Shown here in pieces: positions 26,182-34,275 of a stretch of 55,206 nt of DNA (position 1 is its first letter; each line of letters begins with the position of its first letter). Origin of the DNA: Bacteroidota bacterium (GTDB lineage Bacteria; Bacteroidota; Ignavibacteria; Ignavibacteriales; Ignavibacteriaceae); NCBI GenBank assembly GCA_021813585.1, contig JAKAJV010000046.1, positions 1 to 55,206 of the forward strand. The letters are read 5' to 3'. Made by a program: the position numbers and the translations under genes. The notes under the pieces are model-generated. The model ran no database searches. It saw only the letters and a list, made by a program, of their open reading frames with translations, and was not told the DNA's origin.

Positions 26182-26493
26182 AATCCAACAGTAAAAGAAT
26201 TAATAAAATTTGAATATGAAAATTAAACAAAAAATTTATATTAGAATCAATTTTACCAAGCGCATAACCTGCAGCCTGCAGGAAAAAAATTTGCAATTGA
26301 ATGCTTTTAGTTTAAACATAATTATTTAAACTGCAATATGTCCTGGCGCATATTCCTAATATTATTTTCTTACCGGGAAAAATTGTATTTTGACCAGGCA
26401 ATAAAGAGTAATTCTGACTAATTAAAATTAGTTTTATTAAGGACGATTAATTTTATCATCATTTTTAAAAGCAACGAGCAAATTGGTGAAAGC
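26182..26493. other. Divergent spacer between DUF192 and a lipoprotein gene
   Basis: About 310 AT-rich bases that must hold two divergent promoters. An 8-bp inverted repeat AGTTTAAA/TTTAAACT (26309-26332) with an 8-base centre could be a regulator site. CCTGCAGCCTGCAGG (near 26269) is a near-perfect palindrome. No gene or RNA is evident. Confidence 0.35.
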
Positions 26494-27069
26494 ATGAAAA
26501 AGTTATCGATAATTTCATTATTCATAGCAGCTCTAGCGTTCATAAATGGATGCAATAAAAACACGGCATCCGGGCCGCCGGTTCACAGCCCTACGGACAG
26601 CCCGAATATAGCGCTCTATTCGTATCCTAGCACCGGCGAAGGCGGGGACCCGCGCGGTTATTATACGCCAAACTCGCCTGCGGTAGACGTCTTTACGCAG
26701 CCCGTTAACAGCGCATCTATTCAGTACGAAATGAAAGTTAACAACGGCAGCGGCCTTGTTCAGCTTAGCGGTTCTTCCACAAGCGGAACTTATACCACTA
26801 CGAATCTTAACATTAATGTTTATGGTATCCTAACCGTTAAGCAAGGCAGCGTTAATTACAGCCTGCCCATCACCTTTGACAACATATTTACCAAGGCCAG
26901 CGGTAAATGGTCAATCCCTACGCAGGGAATGATGGTACTGGATAATACAGATACGGTTCAATATACTGCAACCAACAGAGGAATTTTTTTCATAAACCAT
27001 ATAAAGGAACAGGACCAAAACGACCAGACAACTACTTTTGCCAATGTGGTTATCGGATTTAAGAAGTAA
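26494..27069 (+). CDS. Hypothetical lipoprotein
   Basis: 191 residues, no known family recognised. A lipoprotein signal ends in the lipobox FINGC (Cys20). The mature part starts with a Ser/Pro/Gly-rich linker, contains the unusual run YPSTGEGGDPRGYYTPNSPAVDV, and is otherwise beta-rich with many Thr, Ser and Asn residues. A GGTGAAAGC ribosome site precedes the ATG. It lies 27 bases before the next gene, a hydrolase, and may share its transcript. Confidence 0.7.
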   Translation: MKKLSIISLFIAALAFINGCNKNTASGPPVHSPTDSPNIALYSYPSTGEGGDPRGYYTPNSPAVDVFTQPVNSASIQYEMKVNNGSGLVQLSGSSTSGTYTTTNLNINVYGILTVKQGSVNYSLPITFDNIFTKASGKWSIPTQGMMVLDNTDTVQYTATNRGIFFINHIKEQDQNDQTTTFANVVIGFKK

Positions 27070-27096
27070 ACAGCCTTTGTTTGTTTAATACAAGTA

Positions 27097-27963
27097 ATGA
27101 AGCCGGAGATAATAGATAGAAAAATAATTGAGCTTAATGAGCAACAGACAAAGATGGTTGTAAGCGGCTGGGGAAAAGATGCTTATCAAAATTCCGCAGT
27201 AGACAAGATCACTTATTTATCCGACGGACTGAAAGTTAAGGGATATATTGCTTACCCGGCAGATACTAATCCGCAGAAAAGCGGCGGATTAAAAAAGTAT
27301 CCGTGTATAATATGGAACCGGGGCGGAAGCAAGGACAGCGGTGCGATTGATACTTTTACCGCACGCGGAATATTCGGGCAGTTGGCAAGCTGGGGCTACG
27401 CTGTCTTCGCATCCCAGTACCGCGGCAATGCCGGCGGAGAAGGCAATGAACAGCTGGGCGGAGCCGATGTTAACGATATTTTAAACTTAATTCCCTTGGC
27501 GGATGAACTGCCTTTTACGGATAAAAACAAATGGGGCATCGAAGGCTGGAGCCGTGGCGGCATGATGACATATCTTACCCTGATTAGGAACAATAACTTC
27601 AACTGTGCAGTGCTAAGCGGCGCAATAGCCAGCCTGGAACAATATATACTCTCCCTGCCGGGAAAAGAAAAAAGCTTTAAGAAATTAATCGGCGAAAATG
27701 ATTTTGAGAATCAGATAAAGAAGCGAACAATACTCTATCAAGTTGAAAGCCTGCCGAAGATACCCTACTTATTGCTGCACGGCGCTGAGGATAATACCGT
27801 CTCTCCTATGCAGACAATTGAAATGGCCCGTAAAATGGTCGGCCTAAAAATTCCTTACCGGCTTGTAATTTTCGAAGGCGGCGATCATTTTCTAAAAAGC
27901 CACAGAGAAGAAGTTGACCGGCTGCGAAAATTTTGGTTCGATAAATATCTTAAGTCCGGCTGA
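27097..27963 (+). CDS. Prolyl oligopeptidase-like alpha/beta hydrolase
   Basis: 288 residues. The S9-type catalytic triad is visible: Ser152 in GIEGWSRGGMMTYL, Asp232 in LLLHGAEDNTVSP and His264 in EGGDHFLK. The preceding YRGNAGGEG segment is the usual oxyanion-side loop. There is no beta-propeller and no signal peptide, so it is a stand-alone cytoplasmic catalytic domain. It could act as a dipeptidyl or acyl peptidase or as an esterase. The context of peptide transport genes elsewhere in the window makes peptide substrates plausible. Confidence 0.85.
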   Translation: MKPEIIDRKIIELNEQQTKMVVSGWGKDAYQNSAVDKITYLSDGLKVKGYIAYPADTNPQKSGGLKKYPCIIWNRGGSKDSGAIDTFTARGIFGQLASWGYAVFASQYRGNAGGEGNEQLGGADVNDILNLIPLADELPFTDKNKWGIEGWSRGGMMTYLTLIRNNNFNCAVLSGAIASLEQYILSLPGKEKSFKKLIGENDFENQIKKRTILYQVESLPKIPYLLLHGAEDNTVSPMQTIEMARKMVGLKIPYRLVIFEGGDHFLKSHREEVDRLRKFWFDKYLKSG

Positions 27964-28192
27964 TAATTTTTCATCCTTAATTACATCCAAAGCATGCTAA
28001 CTTGCCCGGGCAGTATTACCGGCTTTTAAATGACGATGCAAGAGCAGCAAACAAAAATTATTTTCTTTCCATTGTTAAATCTTTTTGGTAATTTCTTTAC
28101 CGTTTTTATAAGTCTGTAGCGGCTTAGCTAACTGTCTCCTTTTTTCACTGAAATTATTTCAAACAAATTTACAAATAATATTTAGGGAGAAT

Positions 28193-29680
28193 ATGACGGA
28201 AAAACCTACATTACCCGCCGGGGAAACAACAAGAACATTTAAAAAAGAACTGGGACTTCTGGATTCCACAATGATAGTAATCGGCTCGATGATCGGCTCC
28301 GGGATTTTTATAGTAAGCGCGGATATTGCCAGGACGGTAGGCTCGCCGGGTTATCTGCTGCTAGTCTGGCTTATAACCGGAGCTATTACGATTACCGCGG
28401 CGCTAAGCTACGGAGAGCTTGCCGGAATGCTTCCCCATGCAGGCGGTCAGTACGTCTATCTTCGGGAGGCTTACAATCCCTTAATGGGCTTTTTGTATGG
28501 ATGGACTTTGTTCCTCGTAATTCAAACAGGAACTATTGCTGCAGTGGCCGTTGCATTTGCCAAGTTTACTGCCGTCTTAGTTCCCTGGTTCGGGGAGAAC
28601 AATAAGCTGGTTACTATTCTAGGTTTAAATATTTCAGCCGCTCAGGTTCTCGCAATTCTATGCATTGCCGCCCTTACTCTATTAAATATGCGCGGGCTGC
28701 ATACTGGCAAAATTGTTCAGAACATTTTCACTTCAACCAAGGCGATTGCTCTGCTCGGACTCATCATCCTAGCTATCTTCGTAGGGAGAAACCTTGTAGC
28801 AACCGGCGCTAATTTCTCCGGTTTTTGGAACGCCGCATGGACGCATGTTTCCGGCGGCAAAATTGTTTCGATAGAGCCTTTATCCGGCACCATGCTTATT
28901 GCGGCAATTGGCGTTGCAATGGTAGGCTCGCTCTTCTCCAGCGACGCATGGAACAACATAACATTTACCGCCGGCGAAGTGATAAATCCGAAAAAGAACA
29001 TCCCCTTAAGTTTATTCCTAGGAACTCTTATTGTTACGATCTTATATATAACCGCAAATTACGGATACATACTTGCTTTACCTTTAAGAGGAAATTTGAA
29101 CGGGATAGACACAATAGACAGAGGAATCCAATTTGCACAAAGCGACCGCGTGGGGACTGCAGCGGCATCCATAATTTTCGGCTCCCCGGCAGTTATTATT
29201 ATGGCGGTGTTAATAATGATATCAACTTTTGGATGCAACAACGGATTAATCCTTGCAGGCGCCCGGGTTTATTATGCTATGGCAAAAGATAAACTGTTCT
29301 TTAATAAAACCGGTACGCTGAATAAGAACTCTGTCCCCGGCTTTGCTCTTGCGGTCCAAGCCGTATGGGCGAGCATTCTTTGTCTTTCCGGAACGTACAA
29401 CGATCTTCTAGACTACGTAATATTTGCCGTGCTCATTTTTTATATTCTAACAATCGGCGGAATTTTTGTTCTGCGCAAAAAGCGGCCCGATGCCGAACGC
29501 CCGTACAAAGCTTGGGGATACCCTGTGCTTCCGGCTTTATACATCTTATGCGCCGCTGGCATCTCAATCGATCTGTTAATTCTTAAACCGATGTACACCT
29601 GGCCAGGGGTAATTATTGTTTTGATTGGTATTCCGGTGTATTTTTTATGGAACAAATTAAGTAATAATAAAGAACAATAA
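28193..29680 (+). CDS. APC-superfamily amino acid permease
   Basis: 495 residues with about 12 membrane segments. The first carries the family signature MIVIGSMIGSGIFIV, followed by the conserved SYGELAGMLPHAGGQYVYLREAY segment. This matches the amino acid/polyamine transporters of the LAT-like branch. The C-terminal end is short and basic. AGGGAGA precedes the ATG by the usual spacing. It imports or exchanges amino acids; which ones cannot be read. A convergent restriction gene ends 84 bases after its stop. Confidence 0.88.
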   Translation: MTEKPTLPAGETTRTFKKELGLLDSTMIVIGSMIGSGIFIVSADIARTVGSPGYLLLVWLITGAITITAALSYGELAGMLPHAGGQYVYLREAYNPLMGFLYGWTLFLVIQTGTIAAVAVAFAKFTAVLVPWFGENNKLVTILGLNISAAQVLAILCIAALTLLNMRGLHTGKIVQNIFTSTKAIALLGLIILAIFVGRNLVATGANFSGFWNAAWTHVSGGKIVSIEPLSGTMLIAAIGVAMVGSLFSSDAWNNITFTAGEVINPKKNIPLSLFLGTLIVTILYITANYGYILALPLRGNLNGIDTIDRGIQFAQSDRVGTAAASIIFGSPAVIIMAVLIMISTFGCNNGLILAGARVYYAMAKDKLFFNKTGTLNKNSVPGFALAVQAVWASILCLSGTYNDLLDYVIFAVLIFYILTIGGIFVLRKKRPDAERPYKAWGYPVLPALYILCAAGISIDLLILKPMYTWPGVIIVLIGIPVYFLWNKLSNNKEQ

Positions 29681-29764
29681 TCAACGATTCATTATACTAT
29701 TATTTTATTATGAGTTCTTATTAATAATATTTAAACAGGTTTTGTTTCTTATTATTCCATTTTT

Positions 29765-30379
29765 TTATGCTTCGATTCCTAATATCAACATAGGAACAGG
29801 CGGATTGCTTCTTCCATGTCGTAAGATATTATAAACTTCGCCTTCATAATAAGCTACGCCAGAAGACATTTGGGATTGTATTACCTTTGTAGGCAAAATT
29901 TCTATTCCAACATTTATCAATCCACCCGAATAAAAAAGTAAGTGTTTAACAAATAAATCGAAAGCAACAAAAGCATATTTACCAAATTGAACTTCGACTG
30001 CAATTTTATCTTTTACAAAATCAGTTTGTTTATAAGAAGAGATAGGTTGGTTTACGCCTTTAGATATTAGAAATGCCTTTTGTTCTTGATACTCCATTGT
30101 AATCATTTCTTCCATATATTTTCTTTCTGTAGTCACATAATATCGATAACGGCTTTCTCCCCATCCTTTTTGTCTAAAATGTTTATTAAATTCTCTATTC
30201 AATGCAACAGGGCTATATAACATTTTCCCCTTCATAGTTTTTTCTTTGCTTTTCTTAGTCATAAAATAATCAGCATCAATATTTGAAATAACGCCTATTA
30301 TTTCATCATACAAGTCTATATGATGGACAGTAAGATATTCTTCCCCATTTAAATGCGAGTACTTTTGAGATATTTCCAT
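29765..30379 (-). CDS. BglII-like type II restriction endonuclease
   Basis: 204 residues. The segment DFVKDKIAVEVQFGKYAFVAF matches the BglII family active site: Asp120, Glu129 and Gln131 reproduce the D-x8-E-x-Q spacing (Asp84, Glu93, Gln95 in BglII as I recall it). The following DLFVKHLLFYSGGLINVGIEILPTK is also typical of that family. No break is seen in this gene. Its ATG follows the methyltransferase stop with no gap (TAAATG), so the pair was translated in sequence. The sequence specificity cannot be inferred. Base composition is clearly more AT-rich than in the flanking transporters, which fits horizontal gain. Confidence 0.8.
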   Translation of the reverse strand: MEISQKYSHLNGEEYLTVHHIDLYDEIIGVISNIDADYFMTKKSKEKTMKGKMLYSPVALNREFNKHFRQKGWGESRYRYYVTTERKYMEEMITMEYQEQKAFLISKGVNQPISSYKQTDFVKDKIAVEVQFGKYAFVAFDLFVKHLLFYSGGLINVGIEILPTKVIQSQMSSGVAYYEGEVYNILRHGRSNPPVPMLILGIEA

Positions 30380-31339
30380 TTATGTATTTAATGACTGCCA
30401 CTCAATTGGAACTTGAGCAACTTTATCATTCTTGGATGGTTTATGTATTGGTTTATTAATAGGTCTTAATTTCAAACTTCCTTCTTTAAAAGATTCTAAC
30501 CTTTGACTTGAAATATTACAATATTTTTCTTCTTTCTCAATTACTATAGCATTTCTATTATTTTTTATTGCAGCAATTAACGTAGAACCAACTCCGGCAA
30601 ACGGATCCAACACCCAACTTCCTTCATTTGTCAACGCTAAAACACATCGTTCGACTAATTCAACAGGGAATTGACATTGATGAATTGTTTTTTCAGGATG
30701 ATTACTTTTTACATTAGGTATATCCCACAATTCGCTATACCAGTCATTTTGAACAACATCCCAAATATCAGAAGGATTTTTGCCTTTTGGATTCCCAGAA
30801 GGCAAACCTTTATTCGGACCTTTGAAATGTCTTTTGCCCGGATACTTAGATGGTACTCTTACTTCATCTAAATTAAAAATATATTTGTCATTCTTAGTAA
30901 ACCATAGTATTGTTTCATATCTGCCGGAAAATCTTTTAGAAGCATGCAGACCATGTCCAAAATGCCATATTATTCTATTTCGAAGTTTTAAGTTAAGTCT
31001 TTTGAATATTTGATAATAATAAATATCCAAGGGATATACTTCACCTTTCTGAACAAAATTACCAACTTCTCAACAAATGCTGCCTTTTTCTGACAAAACT
31101 CTAACTAACTGTTCAATTATTAACTCTTGAGTTACTAAATATTCTTCAATTGTTTTTTTTGTTTCATATTCTTTACCAAGGTTATATGGGGGGGAAGTAA
31201 TTATTAAATCGAATTTATTTTGTTCAAATTTATTTAATTCTTTATATGCATCACCATTAATAATTTTATAATTTACATCGGGACTCAAATAATCAAACAG
31301 TGGTTCTTTTACTTTTAATGGAATTTTACTTTTTGACAT
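30380..31339 (-). pseudogene. DNA methyltransferase of the BglII-like system, interrupted by TGA
   Basis: A single reading frame of 320 codons from ATG at 31339 to TAA at 30380 contains one internal TGA at codon 90 (31070-31072). The N-terminal part has the catalytic motif TSPPYN (48-53), typical of N4-cytosine or some N6-adenine enzymes. The C-terminal part has DPFAGVGSTL, the SAM-binding FxGxG loop. So this is a beta-class enzyme. Around the stop the frame reads KGSIC-stop-EVGNFV. Family members carry a tryptophan here (CWQVGN), so TGG to TGA is the obvious change. Either the gene is dead, or the TGA is a sequencing error or is read through. Confidence 0.8.
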
Positions 31340-31578
31340 ACAATAATACTTATTCTTTAATAATATTAATTAAATATAATTACTTTTTCGAAGATAAGTA
31401 AATACTTGTTAATTTCCCGTTGTTTGTAGCTATGCAGCGTAGTTACTTGTAGAATTATATTAGGCACAGGGTTATAAATTTTCTACGTGAACCGAATTAA
31501 AAAGAAATTTGTTAAAGAATATCATTTGAATATAAAATTACCATTGGTTATTTTTTGCTGGTCAATTGGATATGAACT

Positions 31579-31866
31579 ATGCGGCTTAATAAAGATATAG
31601 AGAATTTTATATCTAACTATGTAAAAGAAAACTTCTCCGGCGCCAAGGTCTTTCTTTTCGGCTCAAGAGCAGATGACAGCAAAAAAGGCGGAGATATTGA
31701 TGTGCTGATTTTATCCAAAGAGAGGCTAAGCTTTTCCGATTTATCTAAAATGAGGATTAGCTTTTATAAAACTTTCGGTGAGCAAAAAATCGACCTGGTA
31801 AATTTTACTTACTCGGAAGAAAATCCTTTTAAAAACATTGCTTTAGAACAGGCTGTTGAGTTATGA
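31579..31866 (+). CDS. Minimal nucleotidyltransferase (MNT) of a second MNT/HEPN pair
   Basis: 95 residues. FLFGSRADDSKKGGDIDVLIL carries the G-S-x(n)-D-x-D motif of minimal nucleotidyltransferases, with the metal aspartates in GDIDVL. It overlaps the start of the HEPN gene by four bases (ATGA). It lies 240 bases from the divergent restriction-modification genes and belongs to the same defence-like islet. By family analogy it is the antitoxin that modifies its partner. Confidence 0.85.
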   Translation: MRLNKDIENFISNYVKENFSGAKVFLFGSRADDSKKGGDIDVLILSKERLSFSDLSKMRISFYKTFGEQKIDLVNFTYSEENPFKNIALEQAVEL

Positions 31867-32342
31867 ACGATAAGAATCATTTAAGTAAATTAAATAAAGA
31901 TATAAATGATTTAACCACATCTGTGGAAAGCCTCAAAATCTCTTTTAGCAAATGTAAGAGGATTGGTATAAAACAAGAATACAATTTCGATGAGCAGGAG
32001 TCTTTCGATTCTTTTACATCAAAGTTTGCCCGGACATCCGATATCTATAGTCAAAAAATCTTGAAGACAATATTCATTTTATTGAGAGAAACTCCAAAGT
32101 CATTTATTGATAAAGCAAACCTTGCCGAAAAGCTTGAAGTTATTCCTTCCGCAGAAAATTTGATTTCCATCAGAGATTTAAGAAATGAAATCGCACATGA
32201 ATATATGCTGGAAGAACTGCCGAGAATTTATAAGGAAATGTTTTTAAACTATGATAATCTGATTTCATCTATAGATAAGACAAAAGAATTTATTGCTAAA
32301 AGAAATTGGGAAGAAGAAAAGGGTAAGGGGACTAATCCATGA
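31863..32342 (+). CDS. HEPN toxin with R-x4-H motif
   Basis: 159 residues, mostly helical. RDLRNEIAHEYM contains the R-x4-H ribonuclease motif (Arg107, His112) with the extra polar residue found in active HEPN RNases. It overlaps the MNT gene. Together they form a canonical HEPN/MNT type VII-like toxin-antitoxin module, in which the HEPN protein degrades RNA until modified by the MNT protein. In contrast to the HEPN protein at 5700-6077, the catalytic motif here is intact. Activity is predicted, not shown. Confidence 0.85.
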   Translation: MNDKNHLSKLNKDINDLTTSVESLKISFSKCKRIGIKQEYNFDEQESFDSFTSKFARTSDIYSQKILKTIFILLRETPKSFIDKANLAEKLEVIPSAENLISIRDLRNEIAHEYMLEELPRIYKEMFLNYDNLISSIDKTKEFIAKRNWEEEKGKGTNP

Positions 32343-32436
32343 AATTCAAATATATTTTAAGATTAAGCGACTGAAAATCATTGACTATCTATTTTATAAT
32401 AATTAATCTTTATTAAGAAAAAAATTGGGAAACCAC

Positions 32437-34053
32437 ATGACACAATCCGGAATCGCTCTGAATGAAAAATTTAAATACCGATGGTTTGTCGCGGGTGATA
32501 TCAACGGCTTCTTCGGTTTAATGTTCGACAACCTAACCGTGCTGTCTTTCCTTGCAGGTATTTTGATCTTTGTATTCAAATACCCCGCCGATATAGTATT
32601 TACCAAAATGTTCCCCGGTACCGCATTCGGTGTTCTGTTTGGCGATTTGGTTTACACATGGATGGCATTCCGCCTGGCCAAGAAATTGAAGAATCCGAAT
32701 GTTACTGCGATGCCGCTTGGGCTTGATACTCCTTCAACAATCGGTATCGCACTTACGGTACTCGGCCCGGCTTTCATGTACTTGAAGGCGCAGGGTATGG
32801 CCGAATACGATGCCGCAATGATGACGTGGTACATCGGCATGGCAACGATGGTGATAATCGGCGTTTTCAAATTGGTCTTCTCTTTTATCGGCGGATGGGT
32901 GCAGAAGATTGTTCCGCAGGCGGGACTTCTCGGCAGCCTTGCGGGCATCGGTCTGGCTTTAATCGGCTTTGTCCCGCTGCTAGATGTGTTCGGTCTCCCC
33001 GTTATCGGTATGATATCTCTCGGATTAATTTTATATACTCTGGTTGCTAAAATAAATCTTCCGAAAAATTTTCCGGGTGTGTTTGCCGCTATTTTTATCG
33101 GGACTGTTCTATACTATATACTTGCGCCAATGGGGTGGCTGGGCGGAACTTATACAGCACCTTCTATGCAGCTGCATTTCGGCATGCCGGTTCCTACTTT
33201 AGGATTTTTAAACGGATTTATTGAAGCGTTAAAATACCTGCCTATCGCTCTCCCCTTCGCAATACTAACGGTAGTGGGAGGAATAAACGTTACGGAAAGC
33301 GCAAGAGTTGCCGGAGATGATTTCAAAACGCGAGACATCCTTCTTACCGAGGCTGTTTCAACTCTTATTGCCGGCGTATGCGGCGGCGTTGCTCAAACCA
33401 CTCCTTACATTGGTCAGCCGGCTTACAAAGCAATGGGAAGCCGCGCAGGCTATACTTTGCTTACGGGACTTTTCGTCGGATTCGGCGGCTTTCTAGGTTA
33501 CGTATCTTTCTTTGTTGAGTTTATCCCGCGTGCGGTGCTTGCACCCATCTTAATTTTTGTCGCGCTGGATATAATGGTGCAGGCCTTCAAAGCTGTTCCG
33601 CCCGCGCATACAACGGCCGTTGCTTTCTCCTTCTTCCCCAACGTTGCAAGACTACTTCAAATTCAATTAAGCAACCCAGACGTAGTGCCGCTTGCAAAGT
33701 TTAACCAGCTGCTTGCTGTACCGGGAAAAACCCTGCCGCAGATGCTTGTAATTGTAGCGCTGGGAAACGGATTTATTTTAACTGCCATGCTTTGGGGCGC
33801 ATTTGCCGCAAAGCTTATAGACAGAAAGCTTAAGCAGGCTAGTGCTTACCTTGTAATTACCGCGCTGTTCACATTCTTCGGAGTAATACACTCGGCTAAC
33901 CCGGACGGCAATATGTACTTCCCCTGGCAGTTGAGCGGAGTTTTCCAGCAGATACCCTATCAATTTACAGTTGCATATTTAGTTCTTGCTGCAATGCTGT
34001 TCTTTTTATCTTATACGAAGAAGAGCAAAGAGCCGGTGAGCTTTGTGGAGTAA
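32437..34053 (+). CDS. NCS2-like (xanthine/uracil) permease
   Basis: 538 residues from the ATG at 32437; the in-frame TTG at 32425 would add four residues. There are about 12-14 membrane segments. VTAMPLGLDTPSTIGI and the later region ESARVAGDDFKTRDIL...GGVAQTTPYIGQPAYKAMGSR follow the pattern of NCS2 nucleobase transporters, especially the AzgA-like branch. A purine or other small anionic substrate is likely but not proven; the SulP superfamily shares the fold. A nucleoside phosphorylase (punA) occurs later in the window but is not linked. Confidence 0.7.
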   Translation: MTQSGIALNEKFKYRWFVAGDINGFFGLMFDNLTVLSFLAGILIFVFKYPADIVFTKMFPGTAFGVLFGDLVYTWMAFRLAKKLKNPNVTAMPLGLDTPSTIGIALTVLGPAFMYLKAQGMAEYDAAMMTWYIGMATMVIIGVFKLVFSFIGGWVQKIVPQAGLLGSLAGIGLALIGFVPLLDVFGLPVIGMISLGLILYTLVAKINLPKNFPGVFAAIFIGTVLYYILAPMGWLGGTYTAPSMQLHFGMPVPTLGFLNGFIEALKYLPIALPFAILTVVGGINVTESARVAGDDFKTRDILLTEAVSTLIAGVCGGVAQTTPYIGQPAYKAMGSRAGYTLLTGLFVGFGGFLGYVSFFVEFIPRAVLAPILIFVALDIMVQAFKAVPPAHTTAVAFSFFPNVARLLQIQLSNPDVVPLAKFNQLLAVPGKTLPQMLVIVALGNGFILTAMLWGAFAAKLIDRKLKQASAYLVITALFTFFGVIHSANPDGNMYFPWQLSGVFQQIPYQFTVAYLVLAAMLFFLSYTKKSKEPVSFVE

Positions 34054-34124
34054 ATTAATTTTCAGACGAAGTTGGACGGAAGGGATTTAATTTTTTTTGA
34101 GAAGTTCTAAATTATGATTGAATT

Positions 34125-34202
34125 ACACACCCCTTTAATTCCCCTCTCGAGTTTACCTGCCCCTAAGGCAGGAGGGGAAAGCGCAAAGAGCAAGGGGTGT
34201 GT
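34125..34202. repeat. Nested three-tier palindrome after the NCS2-like permease
   Basis: Three coaxial stems nest inside each other. ACACACCCCTT (34125-34135) pairs with AAGGGGTGTGT (34192-34202). TTCCCCTC (34139-34146) pairs with GAGGGGAA (34172-34179). CCTGCC (34156-34161) pairs with GGCAGG (34167-34172). The 78-base unit could act as a terminator for the permease, but the architecture is more like a structured intergenic repeat of the same style as the 152-bp element at 40877 and 54816. Confidence 0.6.
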
Positions 34203-34232
34203 TGAAAAGAGTTAACACTTAATAAAACACCT

Positions 34233-34261
34233 AATGCCCCGGCATGCCGGTTAAAGGCATT
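34233..34261 (-). terminator. Terminator-like palindrome after the hybrid kinase gene
   Basis: AATGCC (33-38) pairs with GGCATT (56-61) around a perfect 12-base palindrome CCGGCATGCCGG. It lies 15 bases beyond the stop of the reverse-strand kinase gene and is followed on that strand by AGGTGTTTTATT. It could end that transcript. Confidence 0.45.
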
Positions 34262-34275
34262 GGTTGTTTATACCT

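Noticed and set aside
29765-30379. Inferring AGATCT as the nuclease target from site avoidance
   Set aside because: AGATCT occurs several times in the window (for example near 22204, 38976, 39932 and 44683), so there is no visible avoidance and specificity cannot be assigned.
31070-31072. TGA read as tryptophan or selenocysteine by a variant code
   Set aside because: TGA is the normal terminal stop of other genes here (yggS, gmhA and the SAM methyltransferase at 3556), and no selenocysteine-type hairpin is evident, so a variant code is not supported.
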